Below, in pieces: positions 1-5,675 of a DNA stretch of 6,326 nt. Position numbers and translations under genes: made by a program. A model generated the notes under the pieces. That model was not told where the DNA came from. It made no database searches and saw only the letters and a program-made list of their open reading frames with translations. How positions within the stretch are numbered: the stretch's first letter is position 1; every line of letters starts with the position of its first letter. Source of the DNA: Candidatus Desantisiibacteriota bacterium (GTDB taxonomy: Bacteria; UBA9089; CG2-30-40-21). Location: positions 1 through 6,326 of the forward strand of contig JACQYP010000158.1 in assembly GCA_016208205.1 (NCBI GenBank). The letters run 5' to 3'.

Positions 1-39
1 CTTTGTCAGACTACTCAATAGAAGAATTCCTCCTTGCAT
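1..39 (-). CDS. 5' end of a leftward gene, cut by window edge
   Basis: Reading the minus strand from base 39, ATG opens a frame of 13 codons (MQGGILLLSSLTK) that is still open at base 1, so only the N-terminus is visible. Support for a real gene comes from the signals in front of it rather than from the protein. A strong Shine-Dalgarno GGGAGGTGG (53 to 45) lies five bases before the ATG, and a near-consensus sigma-70 promoter lies just upstream. The peptide is too short to assign to a family. Because a rightward surface-protein gene starts mid-domain only about 85 bases away, the leftward gene may belong to an inserted element such as a transposase gene. That is inference from layout only; no terminal inverted repeat could be confirmed. 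Confidence 0.6.
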   Translation of the reverse strand, partial: MQGGILLLSSLTK

Positions 40-44
40 TTTAT

Positions 45-53
45 CCACCTCCC
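45..53 (-). promoter_or_regulatory. Strong ribosome binding site of the leftward gene
   Basis: The minus strand reads GGGAGGTGG followed by ATAAA and then ATG at 39-37. The AGGTGG core is close to the anti-Shine-Dalgarno complement and correctly spaced, which fixes the start codon of the leftward gene. Confidence 0.7.
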
Positions 54-67
54 AGTGTATTTACTCT

Positions 68-96
68 ATTATACACCAAAAGGACTTTTATTTCAA
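68..96 (-). promoter_or_regulatory. Near-consensus sigma-70 promoter facing left
   Basis: On the minus strand TTGAAA (96 to 91) is followed by exactly 17 bases and then TATAAT (73 to 68), matching the sigma-70 consensus at 11 of 12 positions with ideal spacing. AT-rich sequence lies upstream of the -35. Transcription would start near base 60-62, leaving a leader of about 22 bases that contains the ribosome binding site and leads to the ATG at 39. It is by far the best promoter seen in the window and drives transcription away from the surface-protein cluster. Confidence 0.75.
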
Positions 97-174
97 GTCA
101 GAAAAATGTATTTTTCCCACTAATCTGAGGAGAGCCGTTTTACCGACGCCTGTGAGGTTGTTGTTGGAGAGCCG

Positions 175-510
175 ATGATGGATGTCAGGATAACTGCTCC
201 GGAAGTGGTTGATGATGCTACATATAGCCTTACCGTGAGAATAGAAAATAAGGGCAAGATAGCTGTACCTGTACAGGGCAAATGGGCTGTAGGCAACGCT
301 GGTGGAAGGATAGAGAATAGCAATCTTGAGCCAGGGGTTGTAAGGTTATTTACACAAGAGTTCAAGATTAGCCAGAATGAGGTGATACAGGTTGTGCTTG
401 CAAATGTTGGGACATATACCCTGCCTGTGCGATATTGCAAGGGTGCTGATTTTGAGGTTACAGGTATTACTAATGAGCCAATCTTTATCCTATGCAGGCA
501 GGAACAGTGA
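175..510 (+). CDS. 5' fragment of large exported Ig-domain surface protein
   Basis: This encodes 111 residues of beta-rich, Ig/CARDB-like sequence (for example the strands YSLTVRIENKGKIAVPVQG). It has no signal peptide, although everything about the protein suggests export. The frame is open back to the stop at 121-123, and the codons from 124 already read like domain sequence (FTDACEVVVGEP), so the true N-terminus appears lost rather than starting at 175. GGAGAG at 166-171 precedes ATG 175 and ATG 178 and could permit starting at 178, but this may be chance. The frame ends at TGA 508-510, while the same kind of sequence (VSIQVRNKG) continues at once in the next frame from about 492. I read this as the upstream part of the 492-2831 gene, separated by the loss of one base between about 477 and 508. 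Function: probably an extracellular adhesion or structural module; no enzyme motif is visible. Confidence 0.6.
   Translation: MMDVRITAPEVVDDATYSLTVRIENKGKIAVPVQGKWAVGNAGGRIENSNLEPGVVRLFTQEFKISQNEVIQVVLANVGTYTLPVRYCKGADFEVTGITNEPIFILCRQEQ
477..508 (+). other. Frame break joining 175-510 to 492-2831
   Basis: The upstream frame reads ...VTGITNEPIFI and then runs to TGA at 508. The downstream frame has a stop at 474-476 and continues ...QAGTVSIQVRNKG. One missing base between these limits would fuse both into a single Ig-domain reading frame from 124 to 2831. Whether it is a mutation or a sequencing error cannot be told from the consensus. Confidence 0.6.
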
Positions 511-2831
511 GTATTCAGGTAAGGAATAAGGGGACAATGGTTGGCAAAGCTACTCTGAGGTTAAAGGTATTGGATATGGTGGATGAAGAAAACCATATAT
601 GGCTTATGCCTGGTGAGGTCGGGACATTTAGCTGTAGCGTAAGATTTGACGACGATCTGGAGGCAGGAACATATACCGGAAGAATGGAGGTATTAATTGA
701 TGACAAAGTAATTGTCGCAGGAGATGTGAGATTTGTATTAGATGGGATAAAGATTAAGGTTGACACAAGACTTGATAAATGGTATTATAATAAAGGCGAT
801 ATTGCCGGATTGATGTTATTGGTTGAAAACAAGGGCGCGGGCACAATAGCCTTGCAGGCAAAAGTGCAAGAGCAGATAAAAGCGTTTGAGATCAAGGAGA
901 GTGGTTTAGCCACATTAGTATTTGATATACCTGTGGATAATGGGTTGGAGAAGCTGCAATATGGGATCTATACCCTGAGTAACCGGGCAGTGTACCTCAA
1001 TGCCTGTTATCTGCGACAGGGTGAGGGTCTGGTGATTGTGCCGGAAAAGGATGTGTATCTTGCTGGTGCTACCATGAGCCTGATAATTATTGCCCATGAG
1101 ACAGGGACATTAACCCTTTGGTGGATGGATGATACAAAAAGTTATACAATAAATGGTACAAGTACTGTGCTGCTAAAGGTGCCGGAAGAGATATTGTCCG
1201 GGAGTTATCCTCTTAGATGGGAGTTTAATGATAAGAGTGGAAGTTTGTCAATAGATGTAAAGGGGCTTGAGATTCAGGTAGTTGACGCAGAATTTTTTGA
1301 AGGATTAGTAACAGAAACAAGCAATACATGGGATATGAGATTGCGAGCCAGGGTAAATCAAGGGTGCAATGGATTGGTAAAGATATGGCTGTATTCACCA
1401 ATTGAAGGCAAGTATACATTATTGATAGAAAAAAATGTGCGGTTTGATTGTGGAATAAATTCAATTAATATCATCGGCAGTATGACGACCTCATATTCTG
1501 GTTCGTACCGGATAATCTATGGGATATATGTTGGTGATATGATGTGTGCATCTGGTATGGAATGGGTAGACATAACGCAAAAAGTTGTCGTCACTTCCAG
1601 GGTTTACTGGGGCGGGAATATGATCTCTATACCATTTATGCTCGATAATGCCACCCTACAGGTTGTGTTTGGTGATGATGGATCAGGGGAGGATATATGG
1701 ATGTATCAATGGGATGGACAGGCATACGAATATAAGCCCGTCATTGATGAAATTGAGCCTGGCAAGGGGTATTGGTTTGGGGTGTTAGGGACAACAACCA
1801 TTGATATTGCAGGGGATATGGTTGATGAATCAAAGGAATATAGCCTGACACTTAATAAGGGCTGGAATATGATCGGTTGCCCATTCAGGTTTACCCCTAA
1901 TTGGTCAAAGGCAATGATTAAGTATCAGGGGGGAAGAAAGAGCTTTGCAGAGGCAGAAAAACAAGGCTGGATAAAGAACAGGCTGTTTGGGTTTAATCCA
2001 CTTGAGTGGGAATATTATCTATCAGAAGGAGTAAAACCCATGGAGGGGTATTGGTTCGCGGTAATGGTTGATTGCAAGCTGATTATTCCACCAATACCTG
2101 TGGGAATAGCCGGGGCACCAAAACAGCTTGAAGCACCTGTGCTGGATGGATGGCAGGTAAATATTAATGCTTCATGTGGAAGGTATCATGACAGGTTAGG
2201 GATTGGTGCAGGTAAGGAAGCAAGGGATGGGATGGATGCCGTAGATGAGATTAAGCCGCCGTTTATATCTGGAGTCTCTATCTCCTGTCATCACCCTGAG
2301 GAATTGTTTGGCGAGTTTCAGCAAGATGTGAAGGGGTTGAGCGATAGATTGGTGTGGGATGTTCGGGTGAAAAGCAATTTGTTAGATGAGGTGGTTATTG
2401 ATTGGAATGATTTGCCTTCAGGCTATAGGTTTACTCTGGTAGATGTGGAAACAGGTAAGCAAATGGATATGAGCACAAACAGGGATTATCGCTATCAGAC
2501 CATGCTCAGCAAGTCAGGCATGGCACCTGGTTTGGATAAGATAAATGGTGTGCACAGCTTCATAGTAATAGCCGCAAAAGAGGGTGCAAAGGCTGCCAAT
2601 ATCCGGGTATATCCTAACCCGACAAGTAGTAAGGTTATCTTTGATGGGGTCAGCCCAAATGTAGAGATTAGAATATTTACTATCTCTGGTGAACTGGTAC
2701 GGATTATTCAAGGTAGTCGAATATGGCAGCTTGATAATGAAACAGGTAAGCAAGTGGCAAATGGGGTGTATCTCTGGTTGGTAATTGACGGTGAAAAAAA
2801 ACAGACTGGTAAGATAGGGGTGATAAAATAG
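492..2831 (+). CDS. Large multidomain surface protein with FlgD-like C-terminal sorting domain
   Basis: This encodes 779 residues. Residues 1-365 are a series of Ig-like/macroglobulin-like beta domains (repeated 'NKG' and 'VYLAG' style strands). Residues about 372-530 form two tandem copies of a domain marked GGNMISIPF...GKGYW (376-429) and GWNMIGCPF...MEGYWFA (457-523). A segment with DGMDAVDEIKPPF (579 on) resembles the region that often precedes C-terminal domains in surface proteins of uncultured bacteria. Residues about 704-779 are a FlgD-Ig/type A sorting-like domain: YPNP at 707, then ISGELVRI, NGVYLW and a final KIGVIK. This points to an outer-surface or secreted product. The ATG at 492 is not a natural start: it has no signal peptide and lies inside the overlap with the preceding frame, to which it belongs (frame break near 477-508). 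The stop lies one base before the next ATG, so the genes are co-transcribed. The domain architecture is recognisable; the ligand or substrate is not. Confidence 0.75.
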   Translation: MQAGTVSIQVRNKGTMVGKATLRLKVLDMVDEENHIWLMPGEVGTFSCSVRFDDDLEAGTYTGRMEVLIDDKVIVAGDVRFVLDGIKIKVDTRLDKWYYNKGDIAGLMLLVENKGAGTIALQAKVQEQIKAFEIKESGLATLVFDIPVDNGLEKLQYGIYTLSNRAVYLNACYLRQGEGLVIVPEKDVYLAGATMSLIIIAHETGTLTLWWMDDTKSYTINGTSTVLLKVPEEILSGSYPLRWEFNDKSGSLSIDVKGLEIQVVDAEFFEGLVTETSNTWDMRLRARVNQGCNGLVKIWLYSPIEGKYTLLIEKNVRFDCGINSINIIGSMTTSYSGSYRIIYGIYVGDMMCASGMEWVDITQKVVVTSRVYWGGNMISIPFMLDNATLQVVFGDDGSGEDIWMYQWDGQAYEYKPVIDEIEPGKGYWFGVLGTTTIDIAGDMVDESKEYSLTLNKGWNMIGCPFRFTPNWSKAMIKYQGGRKSFAEAEKQGWIKNRLFGFNPLEWEYYLSEGVKPMEGYWFAVMVDCKLIIPPIPVGIAGAPKQLEAPVLDGWQVNINASCGRYHDRLGIGAGKEARDGMDAVDEIKPPFISGVSISCHHPEELFGEFQQDVKGLSDRLVWDVRVKSNLLDEVVIDWNDLPSGYRFTLVDVETGKQMDMSTNRDYRYQTMLSKSGMAPGLDKINGVHSFIVIAAKEGAKAANIRVYPNPTSSKVIFDGVSPNVEIRIFTISGELVRIIQGSRIWQLDNETGKQVANGVYLWLVIDGEKKQTGKIGVIK

Positions 2832-2832
2832 C

Positions 2833-3660
2833 ATGAGAATCATTATCATTTTGTGGACACTTATCAGCTCCATGGCTTATGGAGAGACAGGGTTGTCAGT
2901 AGAGCCGGGCAGCTTGTTTATTCAACATGTAACCTTAGGCAGAGCATATAACCTCTACCATGACCTGAATGTGCCTCTGGTTATTCGACACAAGGGGGAT
3001 AACCCTCGGATCTATTGCCTTTCAACCTATAAGCCCTCAGAGATTGGCAAATTGGTTGAAGGATATTCAGATATATTTGACCCGAGCTGGCTCTGGTTTG
3101 ATAAAAATGAGGTAAGTATTCCGCCAAATGGGTCGGCAACAGTACAGATGTATCTGAGAGTGCCTGATGAGGAGAGGTTTTATAACCAACACTGGACAGT
3201 GGCGATAAAGGTTGAAACAAAGCTGGAACCAGGTGAGATGCTTGCCTTAGGTGTTGTTTCAAGGATACATATTGAAACAGAGATTAAAGAAGGGATAAAA
3301 GAGAAACCGGTTGGATTGCTTGGCTTTGATCATAGCCGGGTAAAGATAGAGGGGAAAGGTGGAGAGGTAAGGATATTCAATAATGATAAGAAAAAGCATC
3401 AGTATCATTTTCAGGTCTTTGTTCCACCCACAGACACAAAACATGAACAGATCAGCCTTAGCCCGGGTTTTAATTGGATTCCAGATATTGGATGGATTAA
3501 GGTGAATCACCAGAAAATAAGGATTGGACAGGGAAAGGCAAGGAAGATTAAATTGCAATTTTCCCCACCTGCAGGTGAGGTGAAACCATGGGAGGCTTTG
3601 TTGATGGTGCATTCTGATGAAGGGTCGGCTGGGTTTGTGAGGATTCAGATTGGAGAATAG
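2833..3660 (+). CDS. Exported two-domain Ig-fold/chaperone-like protein (YNQHW family, full length)
   Basis: This encodes 275 residues. A signal peptide (MRIIIILWTLISSMAYG) precedes GLSVEPGSLFIQHVTLG, so the mature protein is probably periplasmic or extracellular. Residues about 20-140 form a beta domain whose pattern (start 'VEPGSL', middle 'PPNGSATVQMYLRVP', then PDEERFYNQHW with Y at 117) recalls the N-terminal Ig fold of pilus-chaperone or DUF916-like proteins. Residues about 160-275 form a second beta domain ending in WEALLMVHSDEGSAGFVRIQIGE. No catalytic motif is visible. The ATG follows the previous stop by one base; AGGGG at 2816-2820 is a rather distant ribosome binding site, so translation may be coupled. 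The next gene starts inside its last codons and is a paralogue. A periplasmic partner or chaperone for surface or pilin-like subunits is plausible but inferred from fold pattern only. Confidence 0.75.
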   Translation: MRIIIILWTLISSMAYGETGLSVEPGSLFIQHVTLGRAYNLYHDLNVPLVIRHKGDNPRIYCLSTYKPSEIGKLVEGYSDIFDPSWLWFDKNEVSIPPNGSATVQMYLRVPDEERFYNQHWTVAIKVETKLEPGEMLALGVVSRIHIETEIKEGIKEKPVGLLGFDHSRVKIEGKGGEVRIFNNDKKKHQYHFQVFVPPTDTKHEQISLSPGFNWIPDIGWIKVNHQKIRIGQGKARKIKLQFSPPAGEVKPWEALLMVHSDEGSAGFVRIQIGE

Positions 3661-4195
3661 AATAAGACTGATTGGATATATCCTGATAATCTTGTGTTTG
3701 AGCAGGGTTGCCATAGCAGCAGAGATTCAGGTTCTACCCGGGAAGCTGCTCATAACAGATGTACCTGTGGGCAGGATATATGAAGTTAGTATGCCTTTGA
3801 CTATTATCAATCAGGGACAGGATGAACAAAGGTATGTGCTGTCTACAATAAAGCCATTTACCATGGGTGCCGGTATAGAGACAGGGTATATAGAGATACC
3901 GGACGAACGCTGGTTTTATTTTGCCACAGAAACAACAACGGTTAAGCCGGGTAATTTTGGTCAGGTGAAGATGTATATAAACATTCCAAATGAGGAGAGG
4001 TATTATAACCAACATTGGGTTGTGGGGCTTCGGGTGGCAACAGATTCAGGGCTACAATCATCATTTAGTTTAGCCCTTTACCCGAGGTATTGGATAGAAA
4101 CAGAGGCTAAGCCAGGGATAAGGGGAAAGGGTATGTGTCTCATCAATTTTTTGCGTTCTTTGCCTTTTTGTGGTAAAATAAAAAAAGGGGATTGA
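3650..4195 (+). CDS. Exported YNQHW-family paralogue, C-terminal domain lost
   Basis: This encodes 181 residues from a TTG start that overlaps the end of the upstream gene by 11 bases; GTGAGG near 3636-3641 is a well-placed ribosome binding site. A signal peptide (core GYILIILCLSRVAIAA) precedes EIQVLPGKLLITDVPVGR. Residues 24-160 align throughout with the upstream protein: PG.L.I..V..GR.Y near the start, LST.KP, then PNEERYYNQHW (second Y at 119) and IETE.K.GI. The similarity stops near 4130. The last 17 residues (INFLRSLPFCGKIKKGD) are unlike the paralogue and are encoded by a repeat-like TTTTGCGTTCTTTGCC segment. The whole second domain, about 110 residues, is therefore missing. It arose by tandem duplication and was later truncated; the single remaining domain could still fold. 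Confidence 0.7.
   Translation: MENRIRLIGYILIILCLSRVAIAAEIQVLPGKLLITDVPVGRIYEVSMPLTIINQGQDEQRYVLSTIKPFTMGAGIETGYIEIPDERWFYFATETTTVKPGNFGQVKMYINIPNEERYYNQHWVVGLRVATDSGLQSSFSLALYPRYWIETEAKPGIRGKGMCLINFLRSLPFCGKIKKGD
4147..4178 (+). repeat. Dispersed TTTGCG-type repeat copy at truncated gene end
   Basis: TTTTGCGTTCTTTGCC followed by TTTTTGTGGTAAAA has the form of a short intergenic repeat seen in many environmental bacterial genomes (on the other strand, ACCACAAA...GCAAAGAACGCAAAA). It resembles the segment at 6093-6140 in the same orientation. It encodes the foreign tail of the preceding gene, so it probably marks the join that removed that gene's second domain. Recognition is by eye. Confidence 0.45.
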
Positions 4196-4198
4196 GAA

Positions 4199-4267
4199 AT
4201 GAGCCATAAATGGATTACCATGGTGATAATTGGTATTTGCTTGCTTACCTTTGACAATATATGCTGA
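4199..4267 (+). pseudogene. Signal-peptide fragment of the post-COAP-1-like gene
   Basis: ATG at 4199 follows AAGGGGA (4185-4191) at ideal spacing and encodes MSHKWITMVIIGICLL, a typical signal-peptide start, but the frame stops at TGA 4265. Removing one T from the TTT at 4250-4252 would join it to LTIYAEGSEG in the frame of the 4230-4682 gene, giving a complete signal peptide with a cleavage site near YA|EG. I therefore take 4199 as the original start of that gene and the extra T as a frameshift or sequence error. Confidence 0.6.
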
Positions 4268-4682
4268 AGGCTCAGAAGGGATTGCAGTTACGGTCACGGT
4301 TAATCAGTTGGTCGGGACAGATACGGGAATGGTTGATGGCGGCGGCATAGCTATGTCTCAGACAAATGTATTTGGGGTAAGTTTTTCGTTGTATGCAGGG
4401 TTCTTAAAGAGTGACCCAATACCAATCGGTGAGTTGAAATATTTAGACAGACAGACAAGGGATTTATACAAGAGTATGTTTATTAATTCATTGTATATCT
4501 CCGGCAAAGAGGCAATCATTAAGGGTGAGTGTACAAAAAATGATGTACTTGGTTACACCTTTGAGATGAGGCTGACAGACGCAATGCCTGATACCCTTTC
4601 TATAGAGATAAAAGACCGTAATGGGATATTAATTCATACCTTTTCAGGGGAATTGACTACAGGGGATATTAAAATTTATTAA
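4230..4682 (+). CDS. Secreted post-COAP-1-like protein (native start at 4199, frameshifted)
   Basis: The visible frame gives 150 residues from TTG 4230, but this start has no good ribosome binding site and would leave a clipped signal peptide. The ATG at 4199 in another frame supplies the missing part. The mature region after YAEGSEG contains a variable stretch (IAVTVTVNQLVG...FGVSFSLYAGF). A C-terminal half follows: GELKYLDRQT, then an alternating INSLYISGKEAIIKG, GYTFEMRLTDA, DTLSIEIKD and GELTTGDIKIY. This resembles the post-COAP-1 domain, a small beta domain of secreted and sorted proteins recognised from memory by its 'ytF...D...i.I.d..G...G.l..GdI.I' pattern. No enzymatic residues are evident. 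It lies 3 bases after its upstream neighbour (counting from 4199) and 16 bases before the PEP-CTERM gene, so it probably belongs to the same operon. Confidence 0.6.
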   Translation: MVFACLPLTIYAEGSEGIAVTVTVNQLVGTDTGMVDGGGIAMSQTNVFGVSFSLYAGFLKSDPIPIGELKYLDRQTRDLYKSMFINSLYISGKEAIIKGECTKNDVLGYTFEMRLTDAMPDTLSIEIKDRNGILIHTFSGELTTGDIKIY

Positions 4683-4698
4683 GCAAAGGGGTGAAAAT

Positions 4699-4827
4699 AT
4701 GAAAATAATTAAGGTTTTATTGGTGATGTTATTCATTGGGGTTGGGCTGGCTGAGGCAATTCCGATTGTCAACATGGAATATACGATTACCTCGGTAGGG
4801 GTGTCCGGCAATATAATTACACGATAA
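4699..4827 (+). pseudogene. Signal peptide and N-terminus of the PEP-CTERM protein, frameshifted
   Basis: ATG at 4699 has a good ribosome binding site (AAAGGGGTG, 4684-4692, six bases before the start). It encodes MKIIKVLLVMLFIGVGLAEA, a clear signal peptide, followed by IPIVNMEYTITSVGVSGN, and then stops at TAA 4825. From about 4812 the sequence continues sensibly in another frame as YNYTINVSSSSPESVWLTD and into the 4860-5246 gene. Adding a single base near 4803-4812 would restore one protein of about 182 residues with an N-terminal signal and a C-terminal PEP-CTERM tail. This is therefore the true 5' end of the next entry. Confidence 0.65.
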
Positions 4828-4859
4828 ATGTCAGCAGCAGCAGCCCTGAGAGTGTCTGG

Positions 4860-5246
4860 TTGACAGACCTGATAGTACCTGTTGATGTGTATAATATCAC
4901 TGTCCCTGCTAATTGGGATACAATAGCTGGTCCTGGTTTTGTGGAATGGTCTATCAATGACCATATCTATGACATCATGCCCGGTAGTATGCTTTCAGGA
5001 TTTGGGTACAGGATAATACAGCCATCAGCCCATGGAAATCTTACCTTTTATGCCAGTGGTTCTATTATTAATACTGGATTGCCAACCCCGAGGCAATCAC
5101 AGGGACAAACCACACCGGTTCCTGAGCCGGCAACCATAGTTTTGTTTGGTATGGGGCTGTTTATCATGGCGTATCATAATCTGCAAGCATGGAAGGGCAA
5201 ATCGACAGGCTGTTACGGAACTAACTTTCAGCCAATCTCTCAATAA
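4860..5246 (+). CDS. PEP-CTERM sorting-domain protein (native start at 4699, frameshifted)
   Basis: The visible frame from TTG 4860 gives 128 residues, but the frame is open upstream to about 4803 and fits the signal-peptide fragment at 4699 after a one-base correction. The body (LIVPVDVYNITVPANWDTIAGPGFVEWS...GFGYRIIQP) is a small beta domain with no enzyme signature. The C-terminus carries VPEPATIVLFGMGLFIMA (V encoded at 5118), the PEP-CTERM motif and hydrophobic segment recognised by exosortases, which cut and anchor such proteins at the envelope of EPS-producing Gram-negative bacteria. The basic cluster after the membrane segment is weak (WKGKS), and about 16 further residues follow it, longer than the usual tail. 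Genes for two pseudopilins follow directly. The family assignment is firm; the role is unknown, probably a surface-displayed or matrix protein. Confidence 0.8.
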   Translation: MTDLIVPVDVYNITVPANWDTIAGPGFVEWSINDHIYDIMPGSMLSGFGYRIIQPSAHGNLTFYASGSIINTGLPTPRQSQGQTTPVPEPATIVLFGMGLFIMAYHNLQAWKGKSTGCYGTNFQPISQ

Positions 5247-5258
5247 GGTAGTAAGAAT

Positions 5259-5669
5259 ATGAAGCTATGCAGATCATTTCATGGCTTTACCCTGGTAGAG
5301 ACATTATGCGTCCTTTTCATTATTGGGCTTATTGCCGGACTCTGTTTGCCTCAGCTTAAAAAATTGAGAACTGAGGATGAGTCTACACGAGATATTGAAA
5401 TCATTTGTCATGCCTTAAAGGATACCAGATACCGTTCTATTACCGAAAAAATACCGTATCAGGTTTCTTTTTCTGACGAATGTATCACTGTTAACGGTAT
5501 TTGGCAAGAGAAATTCTCACACGGAACGCAAATTGGCTCATCCAATAATCCCTTCTGGTTTTATCCAACAGGCAGGGCTACCCCTGGGGAGATAGTGTGT
5601 AATGAACAAACAATTACTGTCAATGCATCTGGAAGGTTCAAGATTGAAAAAAGTAGTGAGGGTCTTTAG
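5259..5669 (+). CDS. GspH/FimT-like type II secretion pseudopilin
   Basis: This encodes 136 residues. The N-terminus MKLCRSFHG|FTLVETLCVLFIIGLIAGL is a textbook class III prepilin signal: short basic leader, Gly9 before the cut, Phe10 as new N-terminus, Glu14 at position +5, then a membrane helix. A prepilin peptidase would cleave and methylate it. The remaining 100 residues match the GspH/FimT plan in length and in the C-terminal strand ITVNASGRFKIEK ('...vs..GRv.i'). It would be a minor pseudopilin at the tip of a secretion pseudopilus. AAGGTA at 5245-5250 is the ribosome binding site. The gene starts 12 bases after the PEP-CTERM gene. The 3' end is odd: TAG at 5667 is followed in the same frame by a second copy of the C-terminal strand (5676-5735). 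Confidence 0.8.
   Translation: MKLCRSFHGFTLVETLCVLFIIGLIAGLCLPQLKKLRTEDESTRDIEIICHALKDTRYRSITEKIPYQVSFSDECITVNGIWQEKFSHGTQIGSSNNPFWFYPTGRATPGEIVCNEQTITVNASGRFKIEKSSEGL
5598..5650 (+). repeat. Copy 1 of duplicated pseudopilin gene end
   Basis: The segment 5614-5650 matches 5686-5722 at 34 of 37 positions, offset by exactly 72 bases. Upstream the similarity extends (TGTAATGAA against TATAATGAG) with a six-base gap. This copy encodes the C-terminal strand of the GspH-like protein (TVNASGRFKIEK). Confidence 0.85.
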
Positions 5670-5673
5670 ACCC
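5660..5673 (+). repeat. Small hairpin over the pseudopilin stop codon
   Basis: GGGTCTTTAGACCC forms a five-base-pair stem with a TTTA loop (or six pairs with a TT loop) and contains the TAG stop at 5667-5669. It lies between the two repeat copies. There is no T-tract after it, so it is unlikely to be a terminator. Confidence 0.4.
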
Positions 5674-5675
5674 GA

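Noticed and set aside
34..72. Rightward promoter in front of the surface-protein cluster
   Set aside because: TTGCAT and TATTAT are about 27 bases apart, too far for sigma-70; no convincing + strand promoter was found.
120..440. Open frame on the minus strand opposite the first surface-protein fragment
   Set aside because: It is antisense to convincing Ig-domain coding sequence, has no ribosome binding site and low-complexity residue use.
477..508. Programmed ribosomal frameshift
   Set aside because: No slippery heptamer, strong downstream structure or internal Shine-Dalgarno is visible; the other breaks in the window point to mutation or error.
2514..2873. Minus-strand open frame across the end of the sorting-domain gene
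   Set aside because: It overlaps the conserved YPNP-type C-terminal domain and the signal peptide of the next gene; no independent support.
3259..3714. Long minus-strand open frame (about 150 codons) opposite the YNQHW gene
   Set aside because: The + strand carries two aligned paralogues with signal peptides here; the antisense frame has no start signal or recognisable domain.
4161..4190. Rho-independent terminator after the truncated YNQHW gene
   Set aside because: CCTTTTT and AAAAAGG can pair weakly, but there is no GC-rich stem with a following T-tract, and the next gene follows directly with a good ribosome binding site.
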